Part shown: in pieces, positions 35,195 through 47,264 of the stretch
Numbering within the stretch: the first letter of the stretch is position 1
Layout: each line of letters begins with the position of its first letter
Source of the DNA: Mytilisepta virgata
Lineage: Eukaryota > Mollusca > Bivalvia > Mytilida > Mytilidae
Length of the DNA stretch: 64,000 bases
Direction: 5' to 3'
NCBI GenBank assembly: GCA_028015205.1
Contig: CM051512.1
Span: 20,677,139-20,741,138, forward strand
Translations under genes and position numbers: made by a program
The notes under the pieces: generated by a model
Database searches by the model: none
The model's input: the letters and a program-made list of their open reading frames with translations, nothing else
What the model was told of the DNA's origin: nothing

Positions 35195-35266
35195 AGACCT
35201 TTCCTCCAATTATCTTTCTACTCTTCCGTCAGGTGTATTCAGAAATCTTGTTAATCTGACAAAGTT
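35195..35266 (+). CDS. LRR exon 4, gene B (diverged cassette)
   Basis: This is a 72-nt, phase 2/2 cassette with acceptor 'cttttttcag' and donor 'aagtt|gtaagt'. It encodes DLSSNYLSTLPSGVF then RNLVNLTKL, a textbook LxxNxLxxLPxxxFxxLxxLxxL repeat. It is the diverged cassette closest in sequence to the array cassettes. Confidence 0.9.
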
Positions 35267-35351
35267 GTAAGTATGAATGTCGGCTACATAGCTGTGGAAA
35301 ATAGAGAATTTATAATATATATGTAACTTGTCCCACTATTTTTTTTGAAAA

Positions 35352-35460
35352 AAGAGGACAAATATAACTTTAGAAAAAAGAGGAGCAAACCATCAAAAAA
35401 CGCAATCCCGGGAAGACAAATGAACGACCACAAGCACAAGAAATAAACACTGAAAACTGA
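35352..35460 (-). repeat. Dispersed retroelement-tail repeat, minus orientation
   Basis: This is the reverse complement of the family end: 'ggagcaaaccatcaaaaaac', 'gcaatcccgggaagacaaat' and 'gaacgaccacaagcacaag', matching 2900-3015 inverted. Confidence 0.7.
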
Positions 35461-35682
35461 AAAAAGAAAATTTCTATTTTACAGAAACCCATTATTATGA
35501 TTTAGATATTTTCTAGTTGAGGATATTAGAGTTGTCAATCATATGCAAGAGTTATCTTTTCTGACAGGATGTGTTTTGTATTAAAGGGCAAAAGGTACTT
35601 TTAGTCTTTTCTAAAAATATTGAATGGTAGAAGTCTTTCATCATACATCGAAAATTTAGCGAAAATGTATCCTAGAACATAT

Positions 35683-36370
35683 CATAAATGTGTGTGGGGG
35701 ATATTGTTAAGAAGGGAAAATGTTTTGCAGAAAAATGACTATTTTTCAAATGATATTTACGACAGAACCCTTCTCAAAAGAGCTGATAACTCCGTAAATG
35801 GGTGACAACTCCCATGTACCAAAAATGGGAAAAAATACAACTGCAAAGTACTAAAAAGTATATCAAGAGCATGAACACGTTTGAAAAATACATTTTGATC
35901 TTGAAACATTTTGTAGAAAATTCATCAGTCATTTGACAATAGGCAGTGATGTTTCACACTTCAACAAACGCAGCTTTGTGTCGGATTTAAAAACGGACAT
36001 TTGGCTGCAGATGTAGTACTCATATACATAAATGTATGTGGGGGATATTGTTAAGAAGGGAAAATGTTTTGCAGAAAAATGACTATTTTTCAAATGATAT
36101 TTACGACAGAACCCTTCTCAAAAGAGCTGATAACTCCGTAAATGGGTGACAACTCCCATGTACCAAAAATGGGAAAAAATACAACTGCAAAGTACTAAAA
36201 AGTATATCAAGAGCATGAACACGTTTGAAAAATACATTTTGATCTTGAAACATTTTGTAGAAAATTCATCAGTCATTTGACAATAGGCAGTGATGTTTCA
36301 CACTTCAACAAACGCAGCTTTGTGTCGGATTTAAAAACGGACATTTGGCTGCAGATGTAGTACTCATATA
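35683..36370 (+). repeat. 344-bp near-perfect tandem duplication
   Basis: Copy 1 is 35683-36026 and copy 2 is 36027-36370, starting 'cataaatgtgtgtgggggat' and 'cataaatgtatgtgggggat'. I saw only one difference, so the duplication is very recent or gene-converted. It lies in the intron before the LRR array and contains no exon. Confidence 0.92.
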
Positions 36371-37357
36371 AAGCAAGACATTTCATATCATACCGTCTCT
36401 GAAAATGTCATTTACAGGGCACAGAAATTCAATAAATGCCAATAAAAAACAAATGAATAACAGGAAAGGTAAAAATGACAACCCAACAGCATAACACCCT
36501 TTTGGAATATGCTAATTCATTATTTTCATAAAGTATACAAAGTTAACACTGTTTATTATCAGATCTTTAGATAAGCACTTGTAATAATAAAATTACTATA
36601 TTTCGTTAGTCTTATGATATTGCACATCATCTTTCTACATCAACATTTTATAATAAGAAATCTAATGCAAGTATTGTAACTGATAAAATTAATATGCTGC
36701 ACTGTATTTTTGTCATATGTAAACCGGATGCCCCTAGGCTTACTTTCACTATCTGTAAATATACACTGTTGTTATTTTTTGTAAAATATTTTTCAAGTGA
36801 TTTAAATATGTTTTGTTTGAATTGTGTTTTTAATTCTGTTTTTTCCCTTTTTTACAACAAAAGGGAAATCCAACTAAAACAGTTTAAGCACACCGCTAAA
36901 TTATCATTTGAACATACCTCAACACAGGAATATTACAGTCTCTAGCTTAAATCATTTATTCAAATTCTTTAATTTCTCAACCGTATTTGATGATTGGATT
37001 TGGTGTTGTGTGCACTGATTTGTCCATTTGGCTAGGGACAATTAGTGCTCGAAAAAGGGTGTTGGATCGGGCTTGGACTATCAGATCTATATAGTTTGGT
37101 CTGTTCAGTTCGGATATTCGTTGCTGTTTTCTTGAAATTGTACCCCACATCTGATCAGTTGTTTTCATTCGTAAGATGTGTTTCAGCTTTTGTTTTTGCC
37201 ATTTTTTAAGGACTTTCCGTTTTGAATTTACCTTGGCATTTTTGTTATTTTACTTTTTTCCAAAGATAATTAATAACATAAAAATTATAATGGAAAGAGA
37301 AAAGCATAATCTCTTAAATTTGTTTTAATATCTATATTTTTCCACTATATTTAACAG

Positions 37358-37429
37358 GGATCTGTCATCTAATTCTCTTGAGAGTCTCCCTGTAGAACTA
37401 TTTGAAAACCTCAATAGTTTAAATTCTCT
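37358..37429 (+). CDS. Array LRR cassette 1
   Basis: Intact: acceptor 'atatttaacag', 72 nt, phase 2/2, donor 'tctct|gtaagt'. It encodes DLSSNSLESLPVELF then ENLNSLNSL. Val at residue 12 (GTA) differs from Ala in most other array copies. Confidence 0.9.
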
Positions 37430-38339
37430 GTAAGTATTAAAATAGCTGATATTCAAGAAAGGAGAAGAAATGTATAATCTTAATGCATGTTTCTAAATAC
37501 TGAAGAAACCAATTTCTCTGCCCAATTTTTCATTTATGAAAATTAAATAATTACTAACATAATAGTTATACGACAATGCTAAACATATATATGTGTAATA
37601 TTTTGATAGACTAACCACCAGCTCACTAGTTTCATTTTGCAAAAGTTATTTTGCCACAAAGTTATTATTTTATTGAACTGGTCTAAACTCATTTTAAGCT
37701 GATGTGAATGACGGCACTTGCCTTTTAACTCCATTTATTTTATTTAATATTATTTTCTTAAAGAATGAAATGTGTTCAATAAGGAAAAGATACAATTAGA
37801 AAGACCAAAACGACAATTAATGACTAGATACTACTATAGTATAGTGTAGGTGATCGCACTTATTGGTAGCAATTTTTTAACAATCTACCGAGGATGTAGT
37901 TTTTTCATAAAAAACTTCCACGTGTTTAATATGCTTCACAGTTTATTTACAGAACATTGTATTTCCCAATTTTTGACGTTTTTACCTATTATGGCCGTTT
38001 GTTTTGCTCAAACATGGTTGTCAATATAATGGAATTCTATGCGACTGTCCTATAAGTGAGAGGTTTAGCTAGCTATAAAACCAGGTTTAATCCATCATTT
38101 TCTACATAAGGAAATATCGTAACAAGTCAGGAATATGACAGTTGTTTTCATTCGGAAGATGTGTTTCAGCTTTTGATTTTACCATCTTTTAGTACTTTCC
38201 GTTTTGAATTTCCCTTGGCATTTTTGTTATTTTACTTTTGTCCAAAGATATTTAATAACACAAAAATTATAATGGAAAGGGAAAAGCATAATCTTTTCAA
38301 TTTGTTTTTAATATCTATATTTTCCAATATATTTAACAG

Positions 38340-38411
38340 GGATCTGTCATCGAATTCTCTTGAAAGTCTCCCTGCAGAACTATTTGAAAACCTCAATAGT
38401 TTAAATTCTCT
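38340..38411 (+). CDS. Array LRR cassette 2
   Basis: Intact cassette with the consensus product DLSSNSLESLPAELF then ENLNSLNSL. Splice borders are as in cassette 1. It lies 982 bases after cassette 1. Confidence 0.9.
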
Positions 38412-39321
38412 GTAAGTATTAAAGTCGCTGATATTCAAGAAAGGAGAAGAAATGTATAATCTTAATGCATGTTTCTAAATACTGAAGAAACCAATTTCTC
38501 TGACTAATTTTTAATTGATGAAAATTAAATAATTAATAACATAATAATGATACCTCAATGCTAAACAGATATATGTGTAATATTTTGATATACTAACAAC
38601 CAGCTCATTAGTTTCGTTTTGTAAAAGTTATTTTGCCACAAAGTTATTATTTTATTGAACTGATCTAAACTCATTTTAAGCTGATGGGAATGACGGCACT
38701 TGCCTTTTAACTCCATTTATTTTATTTAATATTATTTTCTTAAAGAATGAAATGTGTTCAATAAGGAAAATATACAATTAGCAAGACCAAAACGACAATT
38801 AATGACTAGATACTACTATAGTATAGTGTAGTTGGTCGCACTTATTGGTAGCAATTTTTTAACAATCTATCGAGTATATAGTTTTTCATTAGACCTTCCA
38901 CGTGTTTAATATGCTTCACAGTTTATTTACAGAACATTGTATTGCCCAATGTTTGACGTTTTTACCTATTATGGCTGTTTGTTTTGCTCACACATGGTTG
39001 TCAATATAATTAAATTCTATGCGACTGTCCTATAAGTGAGAGGTTTAGCTAGCTATCAAACCAGGTTTAATCCATCATTTTCTACTTAAGGAAATATCAT
39101 ACCAAATCAGGAATATGACAGTTGTTTTCATTCGTAAGATGTGTTTCAGCTTTTGATTTTACCATTTTTTAAGGACTTTCCGTTTTGAATTTCCCTTGGC
39201 ATTTTTGTTATTTTACTTTTTTCCAAAGATAATTAATAGCATAAAAATTCTAATGGAAAGGGAAAAGCATAATCTCTTAAATTTGTTTTTAATATCTATA
39301 TTTTTCCACTATATTTAACAG

Positions 39322-39393
39322 GGATCTGTCATCGAATTCTCTTGAGAGTCTCCCTGCAGAACTATTTGAAAACCTCAATAGTTTAAATTCTCT
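39322..39393 (+). CDS. Array LRR cassette 3
   Basis: Intact; protein identical to cassette 2, with one synonymous change (GAG for GAA). It is the first of three cassettes at 227-bp spacing. Confidence 0.9.
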
Positions 39394-39548
39394 GTAAGTA
39401 TTAAAATCGCTGATATTCAAGAAAGGAGAAGAAATGTATAAAAAGGACAAATATACCTAAGGAGCAATCTTAATGCATGTTTCTAAAGGGAAAAGCATAA
39501 TCTCTTCAATTTGTTTTTAATATCTATATTTTCCACTATATTTAACAG

Positions 39549-39620
39549 GGATCTGTCATGGATATCTGTTGAGAGTCTTCCTGCAGAACTATTTGAAAAC
39601 CTCAATAGTTTAAATTCTCT
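39549..39620 (+). CDS. Array LRR cassette 4 (SWISVES variant)
   Basis: Intact frame and acceptor; donor 'gtaagc'. It encodes DLSWISVESLPAELF. The conserved Asn of LxxN is Ile, unusual for a structural LRR position, and Ser4 is Trp. Introns on both sides are only 155 bases. Confidence 0.85.
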
Positions 39621-39775
39621 GTAAGCATTAAAATCGCTGATATTCAAGAAAGGAGAAGAAATGTATAAAAAGGACAAATATACCTAAGGAGCAATCTTAA
39701 TGCATGTTTCTAAAGGGAAAAGCATAATCTCTTCAATTTGTTTTTAATATCTATATTTTCCACTATATTTAACAG

Positions 39776-39847
39776 GGATCTGTCATGGATATCTCTTGAG
39801 AGTCTCCCTGCAGAACTATTTGAAAACCTCAATAGTTTAAATTCTCT
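39776..39847 (+). CDS. Array LRR cassette 5 (SWISLES variant)
   Basis: Intact; encodes DLSWISLESLPAELF, sharing the TGG-ATA change with cassette 4, so one arose from the other by the 227-bp duplication. Confidence 0.88.
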
Positions 39848-40721
39848 GTAAGTATTAAAATCGCTGATATTAAAGAAAGGAGAAGAAATGTATAAAAAGG
39901 AGAAATATACCTAAGGAGCAATCTTAATGCATGTTTCTAAATACTGAAGAAACCAATTTCTCTGACCAGTTTTTAATTTATGAAAATTAAATAATTATTA
40001 ACATAATAATTTTACGAGAATGCTAAACAGATATATGTGTAATATTTTGATATACTAACAACCAGCTCATTAGTTTCGTTTTGTTAAAGTTATTTTGCCA
40101 CAAAGTTATTATTTTATTGAACTGATCTAAACTCATTTTAAGCTGATGTGAATGACGACACTTGCCCTTTAACTCCAATTATGTTATTTAATATTATTTT
40201 CTTAAAGAATGAAATGTGTTCAATAAGGAAAATATACAATTAGCAAAACCAAAACGACAATTAAAGACTAGATACTACTATAGTATAGTGTAGTTGGTCG
40301 CACTTATTGGTACCAATTCTTTGACAATCTACCGAGTATATAGTTTTTCATTAGACCTTCCACGTGTTTAATATGCTTCACAGTTTATTTACAGAACATT
40401 GTATTTCCCAATGGAACTCTATGCGTCTGTCCTATAGGTGAGAGGTTTATCTGGCTATACAACCAGGTTTAATCCATCATTTTCTACATAAGGAAATATG
40501 GTACCAAATCAGGAATATGACAGTTGTTTTCATTCGTAAGATGTGTTTCAGCTTTTGATTTTACAATTTTTTTAAGGACTTTCCGTTTTGAATTTCCCTT
40601 GGCATTTTGTTATTTTACTTTTTTCCTGAGATATATAATAACATAAATATTATAATGGAAAGGAAAAGCAGAATCTCTTTAATTTGTTTTTAATATCTAT
40701 ATTTTCCACTATATTTAACAG

Positions 40722-40793
40722 GGATCTGTCATCGAATTATCTTGAGAGTCTCCCTGCAGAACTATTTGAAAACCTCAATAGTTTAAATTCTCT
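40722..40793 (+). CDS. Array LRR cassette 6 (SSNYLES variant)
   Basis: Intact; encodes DLSSNYLESLPAELF. The single coding difference from consensus is Ser6 to Tyr, on the residue next to the conserved Asn. Confidence 0.9.
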
Positions 40794-41701
40794 GTAAGTA
40801 TTAAAATCGCTGATATTCAAGAAAGGAGAAGAAATGTATAATCTTAATGCATGTTTCTCAATACTGAAGAAACCAATTTCTCTGACCAATTTTTATTTGA
40901 TGAAAATTAAATAATTAATAACATAATAATTATACGACAATGCTAAACATATATATGTGTAATATTTTGATAGACTAACAACCAGCTCATTAGTTCCATT
41001 TTGCAAAAGGTATTTTACCACAAAGTTATTATTTTATTGAACTGATCTAAACTCATTTTAAGCTGATGTGAATGACGACAGACGCCTTTTTACTCCTTTT
41101 ATTTTATTTAATATTATTTTGTTAAATAATGAAATGTGATCAATAAGGAAAATATACAATTAATAAGACGAAAACGACAATTAATGACTAGATACTACTA
41201 TAGTATAGTGTAGGTGATCGCACTTATTGGTAGCAATTCTTTAACAATCTACCGAGGATGTAGTTTTTTCATAAGACCTTCCATTTGTTTAATATGGCTC
41301 ACAGTTTATTTACAGAACATTGTATTTCCCAATTTTTGACGTTTTTACCTATTATGGCTGTTTGTTTTGCTCACACATGGTTGTCAATATAATGGAATTC
41401 TATGCGACTGTCGTATAAGTGAGAGGTTTAGCTGGCTATAAAACCAGGTTTAATCCATCATTTTCTACGTAAGGAAATATGGTACCAAATCAGGAATATG
41501 GCAGTTGTTTTCATTCGTAAGATGTGTTTCAGCTTTTGATTTTGCCATTTTTTAAGGACTTTCCGTTTTGAATTTCCCTTGGCATATTTGTTATTTTACT
41601 TTTTTCCAAAGATAATTAATAACAGTAAAATTATAATGGAAAGGTAAACGCATTATCTCTTAAATTTGTTAATATCTATATTTTTCCACTATATTTAACA
41701 G

Positions 41702-41773
41702 GGATCTGGAATCGAATTTTTTAAAGAGTCTCCCTGCAGAACTATTTGAAAACCTCAATAGTTTAAATTCTCT
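41702..41773 (+). CDS. Array LRR cassette 7 (ESNFLKS variant)
   Basis: Intact; encodes DLESNFLKSLPAELF: Ser3 to Glu, Ser6 to Phe and Glu8 to Lys. All differences lie in codons 3-8, and the second half is unchanged. It is the last cassette before the large insertion. Confidence 0.9.
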
Positions 41774-43000
41774 GTAAGTATTTAAATCGTTAATATTGAA
41801 GAAAGGAGAAGAAATGTGTAATCTTAATGAAAGTTTCAAAATACTGAATAAAACAATTTCTCTGACCAATTTTTCATTGATGAAAATTATATAATTAATA
41901 ACATAATAATTATACGACAATGCTAAACAGATATATGTGTAATATTTTGATATACTAACAACCACCTCATTAGTTTCATTTTGCAAAAGTTATTTTACCA
42001 CAAAGTTATTTTATTCAACTGATCTAAACTCCTTTTAAGCTAATGTGAATGACGACACACGCCTTTTTACTCCTTTTATTTTATTTAATATTATTTTGTT
42101 CAAGACTGAAATGTGTTCAATAAGGACAAGATACAATTAGCAAGACCAAAACGACAATTAATGACTAGATACTACTATAGTATAGTTTAGTTGGGCGCAC
42201 TTATTGGTAGCAATTCTTTAACAATCTACCGAGTATATAGTTTTTCATAAGACCTTCCATGTGTTTAATATTCTTCGCAGTTTATTAACAGAACATTGTA
42301 GTTCCCAATTTTTGACGTTTTCAGCTAATATTGCTGTTTGTTTTGCTCACACATGGTTGTCATTATAATGGAATTCTATGCGACTGTCCTATAAGTGAGA
42401 GTTTTAGCTAGCTATAAAATCACAGTGCTATGTTAAGGTATTTTTTTCTATTTTTGGTCACTGGGAGATAACTCCTGCTAATGACATGAATATTCATGAA
42501 CATTGCGTGCTACGTCAATGCCGGCGTTGTTTCCGTCAGAAAATTAAGGTTAAAATTTCGGTTAATTTTTCGTTGAGATTGATGCGAATGATATAACAAC
42601 GTATATCGTTATGTTGTACATCGCAACGTGTGTCTATATTTGGAGAAAAAGGCTTTTATGTGGTAAAACGTGAGCCGTCCATCATCGTATGAAGGCGGGA
42701 TCTATTTTCCTTATATGGAAATCTTAATCTTTGAGAAGCTTGAAGAGTGGACATTTCACGTGGTATCAGCCTGGGAGAAGGAACAACAATGATGCAGGCA
42801 TTGTAATTGATCAAACACTGATTATGCTGATATTCAATATTAAGGTAACGTATATCAGCAACATGACAACATACATAACATGACCCACATGCATTTGTCC
42901 GCAACACGAAGTGGCGTATCACCTGTTCACTGTTGACACTGTTGTTTGTTATTTTTCGTGAACCGTATTTAAAAAAAGAATATTTGTGTGAGAATAGTAC

Positions 43001-43090
43001 AAAATCCAATATCAGAACATGATAAGTCATAAAATCCAATATTAGAACATGATAAGTCATAAAATCCAATATCAGAACATGATAAGTCTT
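43001..43090 (+). repeat. 30-bp tandem repeat x3
   Basis: Three copies beginning 'aaaatccaatatcagaacat', differing at two positions. They are in frame in a minus-strand open frame (42656-43144) with a repeating TYHVLILDFM, which looks like a chance frame and not a gene. Confidence 0.9.
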
Positions 43091-43339
43091 AAAAATATTT
43101 GTTTTGTTTAAATATAACATTGAACACGCCCTCCCCCAAAACAAAATCCCCCCAAAATAAGTTTTGAGTTGTTAATAAAGCATCTTTTTATTGTAACCAA
43201 GCGATTGTAGTTTACTCTGAAAGCCAAATAATAAAATATAAGCATTTTGTCCTACTCTGATCTGACAACCGGCCCCAGGGTAAGGAATGAGGGATTGGTT
43301 TTTGTTTTTTTAGGTGGATACAGACAATCTAAATTCTGG

Positions 43340-43560
43340 TGCTTGTGCAACGTTTATTTATTTAGTTGGGGTTTTACGTAATCCCGTTTGGGATTCTGTG
43401 TCCATAGCTATTTTTCTGACTGACCGCCAAGCTGGACACAAAATCCCAAAAGAGATTAGTGTTTTACGCTGTTTTCAGCACATTTTGGCTATTTCGTGGG
43501 AGCCAGTTTTTATTCGTAAAGGAAGATTAAGAAAACAACAAAAATATTGTCGGGTTCTCA
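43340..43560. mobile_element. Degraded SINE core interrupted by a small hairpin element
   Basis: This shares with the SINE at 56654 the stretch 'cgctgttttcagcacattt', 'ggctatttcgtgggagccag' and 'tttttattcgt'. It is interrupted by 43379-43460. Confidence 0.6.
43379..43460. mobile_element. 82-bp MITE with 8-bp target duplication
   Basis: The ends are inverted: 'taatcccgtttgggattctg' against the reverse complement of 'cccaaaagagattagt' and the DNA before it, about 27 pairing bases. It is flanked by 'gttttacg' at 43371-43378 and 43461-43468, an 8-bp target duplication like that of hAT-group transposons. Confidence 0.7.
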
Positions 43561-43850
43561 GCAGATATATATTTATAATGACACCTTTAAACAGCGACTT
43601 AAAATTACAGTACAATTACTTAATAAAATAAAATACAGGGCAAATATATTGTCGTTCAAGTTATTATTTTTTTCAGCGGCAACAAAACGTAGATCTATGT
43701 ATTTCTATGGCGAACAGGAAGCAGAAGTTTATATAAGGCCGATGCCCTGTATATCGGCCCCGTACAAGTTTTTATAGAGCATTGAGCCTGTACAAGTGCT
43801 AGCTTTCAAGCTTTCAAGAACTTCCTGCTTCCTGTTAAATTAAATGGTCC

Positions 43851-43854
<4 letters not shown>

Positions 43855-43898
<44 letters not shown>
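43855..43898. repeat. (TA)n microsatellite
   Basis: About 20 TA dinucleotides in a row, abutting the inverted-repeat element to its right. The length is likely variable. Confidence 0.95.
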
Positions 43899-43900
<2 letters not shown>

Positions 43901-43924
43901 GAAAATAAAAGTTCCTTTGTACAG

Positions 43925-44215
43925 TAAATATATTCGAACAAGTGATATCGGAAAAACACAATTAAACAGTTAAAATGTTATAATGTTATATCGTTCTGTG
44001 TGAGCGCTTTCAGCCTCCTGGCTCTTCAGACAGTTAATGAACGTTGTTAACGGCAACGTCGCGACTGTTGTGACGGAACGTCATTATGGAAAGGCACTAG
44101 GGTACTTTCACTTTCGGTTCAGTGAAGGTTTATATTTCGCAATAACGATATAACATTATAACATTTTAACTGTTTAATTGTGTTTTTCCGTTATTACTTG
44201 TTCGAATATATATAT
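43925..44215. mobile_element. Inverted-repeat element (MITE) in TA-rich target
   Basis: The arm at about 43930-43993 ('cgaacaagtgatatcggaaa' ... 'gttataatgttatatcgtt') is repeated inverted at about 44141-44208, with one or two differences over roughly 65 bases. The middle is about 150 bases and less AT-rich, with no coding frame. TA on both sides fits a Tc1/mariner-type target. Confidence 0.75.
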
Positions 44216-44569
44216 ATAAATGAACCATATATATATACTGCATATATATATATACTGCATTTCAGGTCATTGGTTACTGGTAATAATGTAAAACACAGCC
44301 GCTCGTCACAATATGAAACCTTTGGCTCGTTTGCTATGCTTACTTGCCAAATAAGGCTTCATATAATGACTGCCAGCTGATATTTTACAATATCAATCTG
44401 CTACAAACCTGATAACATTATATGTATTTTTTCATATAGACTGAAAAAAAAGATTACAGTCAATCTTTAAATAATTTAGAGAGCTATAGTTTTTGGAGTT
44501 GATTTAATTGGATATTTAAAAAAATAATATTTGATTGTCAGCATGATGCACTGCAATAAGATTTTTATC

Positions 44570-45010
44570 CCCCGTCACGAATGTGGCTGGGGTATATAGA
44601 TTCACCCTTGTCCGTCAGTCCGTACGTTTCATTTCAGTTTAGTTTTGCATTTAGCTCCATTTCTCAGTAACATATGGTAATATATCAATGATATTTCACC
44701 ACTACTTTCCTCTTGTATAGTACAACGCAGTTCAGCAACACTGGGTGGCTATGACCTACATTTCATACTTCAGTGACTTTGGTTTAGTTTTGCGTTTGGG
44801 TTCATTCTTAGAAACCTATAGTAATATATCAATGATATTTCACCACTGCAGTCCTCTTGTATAGTACAACGCAGTTCAGCAACACTTGAGTTTCATGCGT
44901 CAGTTAATTTTACTACATTAGGGTCAACTAATCAGAATCTTATGGTAATATATCAATGATTTTTCACCGCTACAGGCCTCTTATATAGTGCTGGGCTATT
45001 CAGCAATATT
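44570..45010. repeat. Dispersed repeat with three internal sub-repeats
   Basis: Three sub-copies share 'atggtaatatatcaatgata', 'tttcaccactac' and 'cctcttgtatagtacaacgc' (about 44673, 44818 and 44942). The leading 'cccccgtcacgaatgtggct' resembles the repeat near 22830. Confidence 0.7.
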
Positions 45011-45420
45011 TGGGTAAGTAAGTAAGTAAGTAAGTAATGTCTTTATTTAAAGAGGGTAACACAGTTAATATTTAAAAGCTAATCTTTCTGGAGGCCATCA
45101 ATTAAAATATAAATTAATACAACGCACAGAATAAATTAATCTAACATTGATCCAATTTCTACAAAGATCCACACCATGTAGACCATCAATATAAATATAT
45201 ACATATATATAATCAATAAAATTATATGCATTTAATATAATCATTGAATCAATAGAATATCTCGCCTTCCAATACTGTGACTTTAACAAATTGAGAAAGC
45301 TTCAAGGAGCTTTAAGTAATCTGTAAAATTTCGTTTGAAGGTTTCTATATTTTTATTTCAGTTTAGGTCTGTTGGTAAAGAATTCCATAAAATAGTCACA
45401 TTGACCTACATTTCATTGTC
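45011..45420 (-). mobile_element. LINE 3' end, minus strand
   Basis: Read on the minus strand, a degraded 'LWNSLPTDL' motif and a 'TFKRNFTDYL'-like stretch lead to 'gttaccctctttaaataaag' and a (TTAC)n tail. This is the same arrangement as the 3' end of the LINE at 17.5-18.06 kb. Confidence 0.65.
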
Positions 45421-45969
45421 AAATGACTTTGCTGAAGATTTGAATTCTTTTGTATCTGCTCATTCGAACATATAATAAAAAAGTCAAATTGATACTGCCA
45501 TAGCTTCATATCTTATAAATCATGTTGTCAATGATACTTAAACAAAACAAGTTTGGTCTTTTAACGTAGAACACGGCTCTGTACCATATATTTGCTCCAT
45601 TATAAACTTCATTTTTCACTTTTATAACAGGATATTTATCTCCTATTTAGGGCAATATTACAAAACCTATATTGTTTTTAGGATGGCACGTGTCTTATAG
45701 ACACATTTTCAAGTTCTCTTAACTTTTCACAGAAACACGAGTTTTTTTTTATATTGTTATAGGGTACAGATTACATTTTAATTACAAGTTGATGTTATAT
45801 GGCAAAGAAAAATATTAATAAACAGCTGCGCCACGAGCGCATGATACGCCCGTCGTCTTGTGAAAAAAAACATAATAAATGTTTTTGGAATCCTCCTTTA
45901 TTTAGTGGAGCTGCTGGTGGGATGTATATGGAAACCCGGAAAAACATAAGCGTGTACACTTTTAAGCAA

Positions 45970-46510
45970 TAGAGATATTGCGCCAAATGTGACCAAAAAA
46001 GACTACCTTTTTTACCATAAAGCTCAATAAAAATTCAATAACTCAAAAATAAAATAAAGAATCATCACGAAAAAGTATACAGATCTAAAGATTAATATTA
46101 AGCAATAATTATAAATCGTATTTGAGATACGGCACGACATGTGAACCCCTCCTCTTTTTTTACAAAAAACTCCAAAACTCTAAAATTAAATTTTGAATCA
46201 TCACCAAAAAATATAGAGATCTAAAGATTAATATCACTAAGAAGTGTGAAAAGTTTTAAGCAATAATCGTAAATCTTTTTTGAGATAGGCGCGACATGTG
46301 AAACCCCCCTTTCTTTACAAAAAACTCAAAAACTCTAAAATAACATTTTGAATCAGTACCAAAAAGTATACAGATCTTTAGATTAATATAACTAAGAAGT
46401 GTGTAAAGTTTTAAGCAATAATCGTAAATCGTTTTTGAGATGCGGCGCGACATGTGAAACCCGCCCCCCTTTTTTTACAAAAAAACTCAAAAGCTCTAAA
46501 ATAATATTTT
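45970..46510. repeat. Minisatellite, ~135-155-bp units, three to four copies
   Basis: Units share 'gaatcatcaccaaaaa', 'agatctaaagattaatat', 'gttttaagcaataatcgtaa' and 'gcgcgacatgtgaaaccc'. Equivalent points fall at about 46059, 46194 and 46350. Confidence 0.85.
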
Positions 46511-47151
46511 GTACCCTGGACAGGAAAAGGTTTACAACCTGAGAAATGTGATACGACAAAATGCAAGGTAACATTATTTCTGGTATTTTGCTATACTACT
46601 GCTTGGTTTTGGTCACTTTGACCTACATTTAACTGATGAGTGACTGATAAAATTTTACATTAAAGGTCTTTGTAACTAAATGTCAATAAGGTAGCTTACA
46701 GATAAATATGCAAGCAATAATACTTCGGATTTGATAAACCTATGCATAGTTGTTTCGGACTGAGCGTAACTTTGATGACCTGAAAATATTTCTCAAGCTT
46801 ATCTTCCACTTTTCAATGCGTAAATGAAGCTGATACGCATGTTATCTGGGGCTCTGTATTGTATTTTTGTTCAAAGTGCTTATGAGGTCATTTTCCCCCT
46901 GTATTATTATCGTTGTAAAAAGGGGTTAGAAATGTGCCATTTTCATGAATTTTCCCAATTAATAAAAAACTTTTATCATTGCTGGATAAAAAAAGTATTC
47001 TTTTAGGCCAGGCAAAATTTAATTTTGGTTTCCCCTAACATGTTAATGTTTTTGTGTGAATAGTTTCAGTCTCAAAGAATTCTGTAAAACAAATTCATTT
47101 CATAAGAAAGTTAGATAAAAGGTTTGTTTCACTGGAAATTATTGAAAACAT

Positions 47152-47166
47152 GGGGGGGGGGGGGGG
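47152..47166 (+). repeat. Poly-G run of 15
   Basis: Fifteen consecutive G in AT-rich DNA. A shorter G run lies at 49319-49330. Length errors in assembly are likely at such sites. Confidence 0.9.
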
Positions 47167-47264
47167 TAGAAAGTTGTATGATATTATAACAGTTTCTAAT
47201 AGACAGTCAGACAATTTAAATCAACATTAATAATTGCCACAAAACAAAATAGGAAATTTATTTA

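Noticed and set aside
38232..38438. Minus-strand frames over the LRR cassettes (also at 39483, 41669, 52929 and 55672)
   Set aside because: They are the antisense of the array exons. The plus-strand reading has the splice borders and LRR pattern.
42656..43144. 162-aa minus-strand open frame
   Set aside because: Its length comes partly from three 30-bp repeats that happen to be in frame. No recognisable domain, and it lies inside the repeat-rich insertion.
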